Assembly: GCA_028702675.1 (NCBI GenBank)
Contig: JAQVOJ010000001.1
Location: 62,080 to 118,401 of the forward strand
Length of the DNA stretch: 56,322 nt
Source: Bacteroidales bacterium
GTDB lineage: Bacteria > Bacteroidota > Bacteroidia > Bacteroidales > ML635J-15
Reading direction: 5' to 3'
Part shown: positions 18,018 to 27,236 of the stretch, piece after piece
Layout: each line of letters opens with the position of its first letter
Numbering within the stretch: the stretch's first letter is position 1
Notes under the pieces: model-generated
The model's database searches: none
What the model saw: only the letters and a program-made list of their open reading frames with translations
What the model was told of the DNA's origin: nothing
Translations under genes and position numbers: made by a program

Positions 18018-19454
18018 TTAATAAAATGAATCTGATTTAATTTCTTTTTCTCTTCCAAACACAAGATTACATCCCATTCTAAAATTCAGATTTTGAGCTT
18101 TTTGGGGGAATATTGCTCCAAGAAAATTATCTGTAACAAAGAAGTATTGTATAAATGCACCTCTAAGAGTAAAACCAAATCCCAAATTACTCCAATTATT
18201 ATTAGCAACAGTATAACTAAGATGAGCTGTGAACCATTTGGTTAAATTAGAGTTTGCTGATAATGTAAAAGATGATAGAACACTTTTTTTATAAAATTCG
18301 GCCCGATACAATGCTCCAAAATGAATTTTATCATATAATTTATATTTACCTCCTATATACACATTAGCTGGTAACATTGTAAAGTAAGACTCTTTGTTTC
18401 CTTCGAAATGAAAAGTGTTTAATAGTGAGTCGGCAAATGCATTTAGGTCAGCATCTACTTGGTCTTCATCATTCCAAAATTGCACCTCTATTCCTTTCAT
18501 TAAAAAGTTCCCTTTACTAGTTAAGCTTAGTGGGTTAGAATTCCAGCTAATAAATCCCAAGTCAGTTGCACTAAAGAATAAATCTATTTTATTGTTTAAA
18601 TTATATGTTGCTCCAATATCAAAAGCTATCCCGGGATTTTTCATATTAAAAAAGAAGTCGGTTGTTAACAAATAATCTTCAGGATTTTCGGCAAATTCGA
18701 GACTTGCACTATCTCCATCGGAATAATAATTATATTCAACAGGAATGGGTGTGGTAAATTGCATACTCATATCGGTATTGGCTGTCATGTATACATTATC
18801 GGGGTTAGTATAAAGCGACAGCTCCCGAATATTTGTGTTTAGATTTGCAATTCCGAAAAGCACTTTTAATCTTGCACCTACTCTCAATTTTTCGGTAGCT
18901 TCAAGCGACATTCCAAATGCAAATTCTCGATAATATGTAGCACTTAAATTTAATCGGCTAAAATCTAATGGTTTATTCTCATCCATATATTGCTTATTAC
19001 CGTTTATAGCTAATTCGAATAAATCTCCGGGCAAGGAAATTCCATAATTAAACTTTTCTGTAATTGCAAATGTTACGAACATTTTATCAGATTTTAATCC
19101 AAGGCTAAATAATTCAAAATGATTTTCGAAACTCATATGATTAACTGCTCTAACATTAGCCATAAATTTTGGTAAATCCAAAACAAGAGAGTCTGACTTT
19201 AATCCTGTTCCCATATGGAAGATATCGTTATACTTTAATGCCGAGTTGGCATAATTAAAATGCATTGCCGGTGGAATTTGCCCAAAAAGTGGTACAATCA
19301 TACCACCAATATTAACTTTATGTGGAGTAATATGTGAGGGGTTTACCCATTGGCTTTGCATTGCTCTATCCATATAATAAAGCGTAAAGTCCTGCTGCGC
19401 ATGTATTGCAAATACAAAGCATAATCCTATAATTAAAAATAATAGTTTCTTCAT
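18018..19454 (-). CDS. DUF5723-type outer-membrane beta-barrel protein
   Basis: Exported (signal peptide 1-19, ending FAIHAQ). The body is rich in alternating, aromatic-ended strands typical of an outer-membrane barrel and ends in a lone aromatic (SDSFY). The opening YYMDRAMQSQWVNPS and the NPGIAFDIGATYNLN segment fit the DUF5723 family, which often accompanies Bacteroidota lipoproteins of unknown role. It directly follows the 554-residue lipoprotein (6 bp gap), so the two are probably partners. Confidence 0.7.
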   Translation of the reverse strand: MKKLLFLIIGLCFVFAIHAQQDFTLYYMDRAMQSQWVNPSHITPHKVNIGGMIVPLFGQIPPAMHFNYANSALKYNDIFHMGTGLKSDSLVLDLPKFMANVRAVNHMSFENHFELFSLGLKSDKMFVTFAITEKFNYGISLPGDLFELAINGNKQYMDENKPLDFSRLNLSATYYREFAFGMSLEATEKLRVGARLKVLFGIANLNTNIRELSLYTNPDNVYMTANTDMSMQFTTPIPVEYNYYSDGDSASLEFAENPEDYLLTTDFFFNMKNPGIAFDIGATYNLNNKIDLFFSATDLGFISWNSNPLSLTSKGNFLMKGIEVQFWNDEDQVDADLNAFADSLLNTFHFEGNKESYFTMLPANVYIGGKYKLYDKIHFGALYRAEFYKKSVLSSFTLSANSNLTKWFTAHLSYTVANNNWSNLGFGFTLRGAFIQYFFVTDNFLGAIFPQKAQNLNFRMGCNLVFGREKEIKSDSFY

Positions 19455-19460
19455 GACATT

Positions 19461-21125
19461 TTAATTGATTGTGTCTAGGTCAATATCAATCTCAAAATCA
19501 GCTTCTACTGCTATATCAAACTTAACTCTATAGTCATCATAAATTTTTACCAGAGTTTGATTATCGTAATCGGAACTATTAGCCTGAACACGATAAACTA
19601 GTTTTTTAGTTTCTTTAATCTGCTCTACCCTATCTCTGTCCATTTCTAATATTGTTATTTTGCGGGCAAAATCTATAACTCTACCCTCTCCATCAACATC
19701 AGCGGCTGCAATTATTTTCCCCTCATCTTCATACAATAGTGAATCAAGAATGATATTATTTTCATCAATAAAGTATAATTGAGCTAGAGCTTCTACTGGT
19801 AGTCCGTTCTGCATATCTAACCTAAGCTGAAGCCTTGAGATCATTTGTGTTTCACCATATATATCATTAAAATCAAAATCTACAGTATCAGAGGAATGAA
19901 AGTTGTGTACATATCCCCACAATGGTAATTCGATTTCAACTTTGGCTTCAATTTTACTATCATCGGTTGCAAAATTATTATGATTTAATCCTAAAGGATT
20001 AGTATGTGCATGTGCGATAAAAGATATCCATTTGGGTTGTTTGCTAACTACTTCATCTATATTACTATTGTCCCTATCTAAAACGATACTATCCATTTTT
20101 ATTTCGGAATATATTAGCGGATACGAAACATAATACGGGTTAGCAGAATCAAGAGGTAAAGAACCTTCTTGATCCATAATATTATAGAGAATATCTTCGG
20201 TACGTGAATATGCTGTCATGTGATTAAAATAAAAGTTTGTAGGGATACCGTATGAATTCCAATAATATACTCTGAATTGTGGATCGCGAAAATAATAATC
20301 TTCAATGTTTAAATCTTTGTTCTTAAATAACTCAATATTAACTGTATCAAGATCGAAAATAAGTGTATTGTACCCGAAATATCCATGAATACGACTATAG
20401 TCCATATCAACCAAATCTACATCAATCATATAATTGCCTGAATTATCATTAGAGTACCAATACATAGTTATTTCAACTTCGATGGGAATTTCGTTATATC
20501 CTGTTGCTGTTTGGGACATATCTACAGTATATCCGGTAAGATCGTTATTAAATGAAGTTTGATAACTGTGCCCGGGTTGTGGATAGTTTAAATCTATAAC
20601 TAATGCTTGCCCGTCTTTTGTAATGCTTGGAAAACTAACCTTAGCTGCAATTGTATGCTGAAAAGATTTTTGAGAAGTAATATTTAACATTCCTGATTTA
20701 AGAATTAAAGAATCAATCTCACAATCAGAGTTAAACATATCTAAAGTAAGCAAAAATTCTGAAGTAACAGTAAGCTCTTCTCCAAGTTCATCAAACCCAG
20801 AAAAATCAATTTCGGAGCTACCAATTACAGAACTCTTTTGTTGGTTGGGAATAAAAATAATATCATTAACATCATTTGATTGAACATTAGCATTATAAAT
20901 AATTGATATAAAACCATCTCTATTAATAACGATACTTCCTGTGCTATCGTAAGCATTAATAGCATCAATTACGCTAAGGTCTCCCCATGCAATAGGTGCA
21001 GCTAAACTGGGGTATAAAGACACCTCTTTATCCCATCGGTTAAAGTCAAAATTATCTTTAACGCAAGCTACCATAATAAATAATAGTAATCCGAACACGA
21101 TTGTACTATAAATTAGCTTTTTCAT
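19461..21125 (-). CDS. Uncharacterised 554-residue lipoprotein
   Basis: Not recognised as a named family. Lipobox VAC with Cys21 after a clear hydrophobic signal. The mature part is beta-strand-rich and repeatedly alternates short Asp/Asn-rich turns with strands; the N-terminal WDKEVSLYPSLAAPIAWGDL motif looks like that of other Bacteroidota lipoproteins paired with barrels. No catalytic motif is seen. Sandwiched between the TM/propeller gene (60 bp upstream) and the DUF5723 barrel gene (6 bp downstream); an outer-membrane surface complex is a reasonable inference. Confidence 0.65.
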   Translation of the reverse strand: MKKLIYSTIVFGLLLFIMVACVKDNFDFNRWDKEVSLYPSLAAPIAWGDLSVIDAINAYDSTGSIVINRDGFISIIYNANVQSNDVNDIIFIPNQQKSSVIGSSEIDFSGFDELGEELTVTSEFLLTLDMFNSDCEIDSLILKSGMLNITSQKSFQHTIAAKVSFPSITKDGQALVIDLNYPQPGHSYQTSFNNDLTGYTVDMSQTATGYNEIPIEVEITMYWYSNDNSGNYMIDVDLVDMDYSRIHGYFGYNTLIFDLDTVNIELFKNKDLNIEDYYFRDPQFRVYYWNSYGIPTNFYFNHMTAYSRTEDILYNIMDQEGSLPLDSANPYYVSYPLIYSEIKMDSIVLDRDNSNIDEVVSKQPKWISFIAHAHTNPLGLNHNNFATDDSKIEAKVEIELPLWGYVHNFHSSDTVDFDFNDIYGETQMISRLQLRLDMQNGLPVEALAQLYFIDENNIILDSLLYEDEGKIIAAADVDGEGRVIDFARKITILEMDRDRVEQIKETKKLVYRVQANSSDYDNQTLVKIYDDYRVKFDIAVEADFEIDIDLDTIN

Positions 21126-21185
21126 AGCTTAACTATTTAATTTCAAAATATTTACAATCAACTAAAATATAAAGTTACAATAAAT

Positions 21186-23960
21186 TTATTCTTTAACTTC
21201 ATAATTGTACAATAAACTTCCTTTTCCTCCCACAATAAGATTAAACCTTTCGGAACTATTACCTAAATAACCAATACTAAATGGTGTAATACCTCTCAAC
21301 GGAAAACCTTCGAAAACGCTACCATCGTCATTAAGTAAGTATATCATTCCAGCCTTAGAACAGACGACACCAACTTTGATTTGGTTGCGTGGAAAATGAT
21401 AAAAGTACAATTGACTGGTAATTTCGGAACTAAAATCACGCTTATAAATCAATTCTTTATTTTTATTGTACACAAATAATGTTTGATTATCAGTAATCAA
21501 ATATTCGCTATCCCCGTCTAAATCAATATCGTATGCTGAGAATTTATGAGATGTGCTAAAATTGTCAAGTTTAAGAGAATCAGTAGTACCATCAAGATAA
21601 TGATATATTATTCGTCCGTTTGTGTTAGTACAAATAAAACGAGCTTTTGAATTATTTTGAGATGGTTCAAAAAATATCGAATTTTCAGAAAAGCTAAACT
21701 CTGCTTTTGTTGACACTCTATAATCTCCGGTACGATCTAAAATATATAACTTATGTTTATCTTGAAAGACTATATAGTCTTTAGTATTAAATCTGAAATG
21801 TTGAGGAGAGCTTAAAACTTCGTGCTCAGAACCTTCAAAATTCCAACCTTTTACTATTTTACCTGTAATATCATACAGGTATGCATTTTTGTCTTTACAA
21901 GCTACTAAAATCCTATAATCACGATTATTGTCATAATCGAATACACCGGCTGCACATACCGCTTCTGATCTAAGTGGCACCGGATAATTATCTACATAAT
22001 TACCTAATCTATCGATAAGATGAATGCTGGTTTTAGTTGTAAAAAGATACTGTAATTTACCATTATTATAAGCATCTACTTGATGTATTTCTCCCATTAT
22101 TCTTTCATCTATTGGAATTTTCCATAACTCTCTACCACTATTGGTTATTAGGTAGAGTGTATTTTTAGAATCTTGTACAATAATTTCATTGCTATTGTTT
22201 AAATGATTTTTAACTATTGCAGGCTTTACAATTACTAAAGTATCTAACAAACTTGCCCAGATAGTTTTTGGTTCATCTTTAAAATCATCTTTATGTCTAA
22301 TTACGATATAATTATAAAGCATTTTATCGCCTAAGGCTATTTGAATACCTATTTCACTTAATGCAGATACATATTCAAACTTATCATCAAATCCTGTAAT
22401 AAACTCATTTGACATCCACTCTTTTAATATTTCTTTGGACCGAAAAGTATTTATATATATAAACATATTTGATTTTTCGGAAAATTCTGATTTAAAAGAA
22501 TTGTGGTCGATATTAGTATCAAGATTTTTATTTAATAAAAGACTATGTATGTATGAATTTAAGGTTTCTTTTGTACTCCCAATAATTATATAATTATCGT
22601 AAAAAACTAAATTATTACATTTAACTCCTGAATATAATGGACCAAATAAAACATACCCTAATTGCTCCCAAGGCAAATTATAAATTGTAAATTTGGCTCC
22701 CTCATCAATCTGAATATTACTCATGTAGCTATTTAAACCCTCTTCATTTTTTGACGCATATGAAGTTAATAATTCTCTAATTTTATCTTCGGCACTACTT
22801 TTACTTTTGGTTTTTATTATTAAAAATGCATTTTGAAAAACATCTAAACTGTTAACATTAGTAATTGCCATTGCAAATTCATCGTTGATAAGACCATAAA
22901 AACATTCTCTTATATTTAATCCTGTTTTATTTTTATATTGTTGATTTATTTCTTCTATATCGGTGCATGATCCTTCGTTTTTTATCCATTTGTTTAAATT
23001 ATTAACAAATAAATCCTGATTTGTAAATGTTTGAGCCAAATACATTGAAGTTTTATATGGTAATACTTTTTCAATTGACAATTTAATTGCCTCTTGCGAG
23101 CCTAAAACACTTACAAATTCGGGCAACGAATCATTATAAGACGAAAAACCATTTAGTTTAATACTATTCTCTCTTATATTAAGATCTAACTCTGTCCAAG
23201 TAGTCCATGTGCTAAAACAATTTACATATTTTTTGTACTTATTATTTATAAGCGGCTTCAGAATATCGGGTAATTGTTTTGATTGTACATAAACATTTGC
23301 CATTTCTTTTTGGCCGGCAGTATTATAAACACTAATAAATTGAGCATCATCCAATATACTTTTTTCGGAATATTTTAGCTGACGAACAGCATCTTCTACT
23401 AGCATGCTCGAATAACTAACAATTAAATTCTGCTGAAATACAGTAAAACATAAATTCCGTTTACCTTGATTGTATTTTGCATCATATACGTTTACCTCGT
23501 CGTATTTGCGTTCCATAACTGTTGCCACTGTAGCCATTTCCGATTTAAACAAATCAACAATTTCGGAAGTTTTAATATCCGAAGGAAGCTTTACAACCCA
23601 CAAACTCTGAAACTTACTTTTACCTACTGTATGCAATGAAACAATGATTGATTGATTGTATAGTGTTTCTTTTACTAGAGTATTTGTTTTCTTTAAACTG
23701 TCTAAATAATATAACAGCTCATTGATTTCGCTTATTTCGGTAATATTACTAAGCTGATTCCACATTTTAGCATCCTTACTCAACATAGAATTCATTGCAG
23801 AAATATCACGTATCTCGGCAATTACATAAGCATTTAAAGGAATTGCTCTTATTGATTCGCTTACAATAACATCAGAAGATTTTAAAACCTTTATATAAAG
23901 AAAATAAGCACCCAGTACGATTGCAGCACCCAAAATTAAATATATTATTATTTTTCGCAT
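21186..23960 (-). CDS. Membrane-anchored protein with C-terminal propeller-like domain
   Basis: A 924-residue protein with an N-terminal signal-anchor (about 3-24). Residues 30-600 are a mixed alpha/beta region whose start (AIPLNAYVIAEIRDI) and duplicated layout recall DUF3352-like envelope proteins. From about 600 to the end it carries repeated strands with Asp-rich turns (TNSGRELWKI, DRLGNYVDNYP, DLDGDSEYLI, NDDGSVFEGFP), the pattern of a PQQ/FG-GAP-like beta-propeller. It probably projects into the periplasm. First gene of the leftward run down to 15460. No enzymatic motif; function unknown. Confidence 0.6.
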   Translation of the reverse strand: MRKIIIYLILGAAIVLGAYFLYIKVLKSSDVIVSESIRAIPLNAYVIAEIRDISAMNSMLSKDAKMWNQLSNITEISEINELLYYLDSLKKTNTLVKETLYNQSIIVSLHTVGKSKFQSLWVVKLPSDIKTSEIVDLFKSEMATVATVMERKYDEVNVYDAKYNQGKRNLCFTVFQQNLIVSYSSMLVEDAVRQLKYSEKSILDDAQFISVYNTAGQKEMANVYVQSKQLPDILKPLINNKYKKYVNCFSTWTTWTELDLNIRENSIKLNGFSSYNDSLPEFVSVLGSQEAIKLSIEKVLPYKTSMYLAQTFTNQDLFVNNLNKWIKNEGSCTDIEEINQQYKNKTGLNIRECFYGLINDEFAMAITNVNSLDVFQNAFLIIKTKSKSSAEDKIRELLTSYASKNEEGLNSYMSNIQIDEGAKFTIYNLPWEQLGYVLFGPLYSGVKCNNLVFYDNYIIIGSTKETLNSYIHSLLLNKNLDTNIDHNSFKSEFSEKSNMFIYINTFRSKEILKEWMSNEFITGFDDKFEYVSALSEIGIQIALGDKMLYNYIVIRHKDDFKDEPKTIWASLLDTLVIVKPAIVKNHLNNSNEIIVQDSKNTLYLITNSGRELWKIPIDERIMGEIHQVDAYNNGKLQYLFTTKTSIHLIDRLGNYVDNYPVPLRSEAVCAAGVFDYDNNRDYRILVACKDKNAYLYDITGKIVKGWNFEGSEHEVLSSPQHFRFNTKDYIVFQDKHKLYILDRTGDYRVSTKAEFSFSENSIFFEPSQNNSKARFICTNTNGRIIYHYLDGTTDSLKLDNFSTSHKFSAYDIDLDGDSEYLITDNQTLFVYNKNKELIYKRDFSSEITSQLYFYHFPRNQIKVGVVCSKAGMIYLLNDDGSVFEGFPLRGITPFSIGYLGNSSERFNLIVGGKGSLLYNYEVKE

Positions 23961-24130
23961 ATCAATCCGGTTTAATTATAAACAATACTAATCTCGCTAA
24001 ATTAAAAGTATATGTGCTTAAAAACAATAGATAAAATATTAATAATTAACACCATATCGTTAAAAAAATATACTTCTAATAATCTAAACAATAGTTGATA
24101 AATACGATATTCGTGATTATAATTTTTAAA

Positions 24131-25258
24131 ATGCTAAAAATAGTTTTATTTATACTTATTATTTTCAGTATAAGAGTTTGCTATGCAGACTCTTTACCAC
24201 AATATCCAGATATGGTTTATGCACATCGTATATCTATTCTTAACCAAGAAACACCAATTGATTTTGAATATAATGAAGCTGTAAAAAAATATATTGATGC
24301 TTATGCTATAAAAAACAGAGACAAAGTTTCAAGAATACTAGGATTATCAGAATACTATTTCCCAATATTTGAGAAATATCTTGACAAATATAATTTGCCA
24401 TACGAAATAAAATATTTGGCTGCTGTAGAATCGGCTCTCGACCCGAATGCTATTTCTAAATCTGGAGCTGTAGGATTGTGGCAAATAATGAAACATACGG
24501 CAGACTTGCTTGATTTGCGTTGCGATAATTATATCGACGAAAGGCGAGACTTATACCGATCAACAGAAGCAGCCTGTCGATATCTTGAATACTTATACAG
24601 AACTTTTGGAGATTGGAATCTTGCACTTGCAGCTTATAATGGTGGTCCCGGAATGGTAAAAAAAGCAATTGCTCGAAGTGGAGGATCAACCGATTATTGG
24701 GAAATACGGAAGTACCTAACACAACAAATGCAAAACTATATTCCAGCTTTTATTGCCATGAATTATGTTATAAGATATGCCTCATACCATAACATATCTA
24801 CAAAAAACGCCGTTTATTACAAATATTCTTTAGATACTTTACATGTAAACGGACCCATAAGTTTTGATAGTTTATCTAAAAGCTTAAATTTTCCTATTGA
24901 TAGCATTGCCTTTTTTAATCCTATGTATAGAAGAAATATTATACCTGCGGATGAGCAATTCTACCCTTTAATTCTACCTATAAGCCTATTAATTAAATAC
25001 TTAGAAAAACGTGATGATTGTATTTTTTTTGGTGTCAAAGGCAATAGTTATAATGAAATTATCGAATCATCCGGAGATACATTTAACAAAACTAAATTAA
25101 TACATCAGGTTCAGAAAGGAGAAACTCTTCATAAAATTGCAATGAAATACTATTGCACCGTTGAGGATATAAACCGATGGAACCAACTTGACGATAATCA
25201 CCATCTCAAGTATGACGAAACACTTTATATCTGGATTGAACCTAATAATCCTGAATAA
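24131..25258 (+). CDS. mltD: Membrane-bound lytic transglycosylase MltD type (SLT plus LysM)
   Basis: Cleaves the glycan strands of peptidoglycan. Signal peptide 1-19 (MLKIVLFILIIFSIRVCYA). The SLT domain has catalytic Glu100 in AAVESALDPNAIS, followed by SGAVGLWQIM and the conserved LALAAYNGGPG. A C-terminal LysM domain (roughly 328-372: HQVQKGETLHKIAMKY) binds peptidoglycan. E. coli MltD has two LysM repeats; one is clear here. I chose the ATG at 24131; an in-frame TTG at 24095 would add 12 residues before the signal peptide. Confidence 0.9.
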   Translation: MLKIVLFILIIFSIRVCYADSLPQYPDMVYAHRISILNQETPIDFEYNEAVKKYIDAYAIKNRDKVSRILGLSEYYFPIFEKYLDKYNLPYEIKYLAAVESALDPNAISKSGAVGLWQIMKHTADLLDLRCDNYIDERRDLYRSTEAACRYLEYLYRTFGDWNLALAAYNGGPGMVKKAIARSGGSTDYWEIRKYLTQQMQNYIPAFIAMNYVIRYASYHNISTKNAVYYKYSLDTLHVNGPISFDSLSKSLNFPIDSIAFFNPMYRRNIIPADEQFYPLILPISLLIKYLEKRDDCIFFGVKGNSYNEIIESSGDTFNKTKLIHQVQKGETLHKIAMKYYCTVEDINRWNQLDDNHHLKYDETLYIWIEPNNPE

Positions 25259-25376
25259 GTATAATAAGGTATGAACTCGTTTTTAAATCTATAATATTCA
25301 AATTTCTCAATATAATCGCTCCCTGAATTAGAGTTGAGTCTTGCTATTTCAGATTTGAGGTTTTTTTAGCATAGTA

Positions 25377-26318
25377 CTACTCTTGAGGGACTAAAATATT
25401 TAAACTATTTGAAATAACCGAAATATTAAAAATGTTACCTTCAATAATTTCACCATCAATTTCTGCTATTGATATCGAAGGTGTTTTTATTGTTAAATTA
25501 TCAGTTTTATAACTTCTAACCCCTTTAACTTCAAGTATTTTATTGTTATACAATTTACTTACATTTTTAATTATTGCTATTTTTTTTAGATTTAAATAAA
25601 CAGTAACATCTAATATACCATCGTTGATAACTGCATTAGGTGTTTGTACCATACCTCCACCTGAATATTTTCCATTACCAATACTAATGCTGAATATATT
25701 ATCTGATATTTTCTGTTCATTAACTAAAATATCCATATGCATATTTTTATGCTGAAACATGCATTTCAAAAGATTAAATAAATAAGCACTTTTTTGACGT
25801 TTACCTCTCTCCTGCATTTGATTTGTAGCTAAAACTACTGCAGCATCGAAAGCAAATCCGGCAATATTAATAAAATAAGCCTCATTTTTAATTGCTTGAT
25901 TATAAAATTCAATTTTCCCGATATCTTGAGTAATGGAATAATTTCCTGCGATTATTTTCATTGCCTCATCAATATTATGGGGCATTTTATAATATCTAGA
26001 CCAATCATTTCCTGTTCCTCGTGGCAATATTCCTAAATAAAAACCAGATGTGGAAATCTCTTTCTGTTGAAACATTCCATTTACTACTTCGTTTAAAGTA
26101 CCATCGCCTCCAACCACAACAAAATGACGGATACCACTTTTAATTGACTTTTGAGTTAAAAGCTTAGCATCGCCTTGGTTTGCGGTAAAAACAAACTCTC
26201 CTTTTATATTGTATTTTGCTATAGCCGGCTTAAGCTCCTTAACAAGCTCATCTGGCTTGCCATTACCGGCTTTGGGATTAATTATAAATAGTGTTTTATT
26301 GATTGTAGTATTACTCAA
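25377..26318 (-). CDS. Diacylglycerol kinase-like lipid kinase (YegS/DagK family)
   Basis: ATP-dependent lipid kinase. Motifs: INPKAGNGK near the N-terminus, VVGGDGTLNEVVNG for nucleotide binding, LPRGTGNDWSRY, and GGGMVQTPNAVINDG in the C-terminal beta domain. Length 313 is normal. The start is a TTG (26316-26318): the codon just upstream is an in-frame TAA and the next Met lies inside the GGDGT domain, so TTG is the only reasonable start. Could phosphorylate diacylglycerol or another lipid alcohol. Confidence 0.87.
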   Translation of the reverse strand: MSNTTINKTLFIINPKAGNGKPDELVKELKPAIAKYNIKGEFVFTANQGDAKLLTQKSIKSGIRHFVVVGGDGTLNEVVNGMFQQKEISTSGFYLGILPRGTGNDWSRYYKMPHNIDEAMKIIAGNYSITQDIGKIEFYNQAIKNEAYFINIAGFAFDAAVVLATNQMQERGKRQKSAYLFNLLKCMFQHKNMHMDILVNEQKISDNIFSISIGNGKYSGGGMVQTPNAVINDGILDVTVYLNLKKIAIIKNVSKLYNNKILEVKGVRSYKTDNLTIKTPSISIAEIDGEIIEGNIFNISVISNSLNILVPQE

Positions 26319-26364
26319 TTATTCAAATTTTGGTGCAATATTACGTTTTTAAACTCTTAAATTA

Positions 26365-26372
26365 TAATTTTG
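26365..26372 (+). promoter_or_regulatory. Bacteroidota-type -7 element (TAATTTTG)
   Basis: Matches TAnnTTTG 22 bp before the ATG at 26395; a T-rich stretch about 19 bp upstream could serve as a weak -33 region. Confidence 0.4.
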
Positions 26373-26394
26373 CTTTCAATTTTAACAATAGTTT

Positions 26395-27234
26395 ATGCAA
26401 AAAATTAGAACAATTAAATCGACAACAGTTCCTATAGGGAATGAAAGTGAAGCATTTATAAACGAAATTAAGGAATACGATCAACATGGAAATTTAATTA
26501 CTGAAACTAAGTATATTGATAAAGATGTTGTGGCTTTACAAACTTCGTATAAGTACGATAGCAATGGAAATATTATTGAAATTATAAATGTTGATAAAGA
26601 AGAAGACACTACTGAAACAACAGTTTTTGAATACGACAATAATTCTCGATTAATAAGAGAGGTAACAGACTATTTTCAAGGGTTTAAAACAATATTAATT
26701 TATCAATACGAAAAAAATAAAATAACTATTAATAGTATTGACGAAGATGATAATATTGAAGAAAGGACAATAAAAGAATATGATGATAATGGCAATTTAC
26801 TTGCCGAATCAAAAATTGATGATAAAGGTAAGTTGCAAACAAAAATTGTAAATGTTTACGACCATCAAGGGCGAATTATTCGTAAAGATGAATTAGAAAA
26901 AAAAGAGAAATTAAGTAAAAGTCATACTTATTATTACGAAAATGATGATTTGTTAATTGGAATAAAAACTACTAATCGTAAGGGGAAACTTTTAGATTGG
27001 ATACGAATAGAATACGATGAGAATAATCGCCCAATGAGGCAAAGCTCAATGTCGGGATATAGTATAGAACTTAGCTACGACATTGAAAAAAATGAAAGAA
27101 ACGAAAAACACATTGCACCCAATGGCAATATTTTAAAAGATTTAACTACTATTACAAATAAAGAGGGGAACGTTATTGAAGAACGCTCCCCTGATATTGT
27201 AATAAAAATCTCTTATGATTATTATCCTGAATAA
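26395..27234 (+). CDS. YD-repeat-like protein without signal peptide
   Basis: A 279-residue protein made of about seven strand-turn-strand units with the YD/RHS pattern, for example YDQHGNLITETKY, YDSNGNIIEI, YDNNSRLIREV, YDDNGNLLAES, YDHQGRIIRKDE, YDENNRPMRQ. Unlike RHS toxins it is short, has no signal peptide, no RHS core and no C-terminal toxin domain, so it is likely a small cytosolic beta-solenoid or sheet protein. Very acidic and lysine-rich overall. It ends 2 bp from the convergent protease gene. Function unknown. Confidence 0.7.
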   Translation: MQKIRTIKSTTVPIGNESEAFINEIKEYDQHGNLITETKYIDKDVVALQTSYKYDSNGNIIEIINVDKEEDTTETTVFEYDNNSRLIREVTDYFQGFKTILIYQYEKNKITINSIDEDDNIEERTIKEYDDNGNLLAESKIDDKGKLQTKIVNVYDHQGRIIRKDELEKKEKLSKSHTYYYENDDLLIGIKTTNRKGKLLDWIRIEYDENNRPMRQSSMSGYSIELSYDIEKNERNEKHIAPNGNILKDLTTITNKEGNVIEERSPDIVIKISYDYYPE

Positions 27235-27236
27235 TA

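Noticed and set aside
25259-25376. Possible terminator between mltD and the lipid kinase gene
   Set aside because: CTGAA/TTCAG pairs weakly across a long loop; not convincing enough to annotate.
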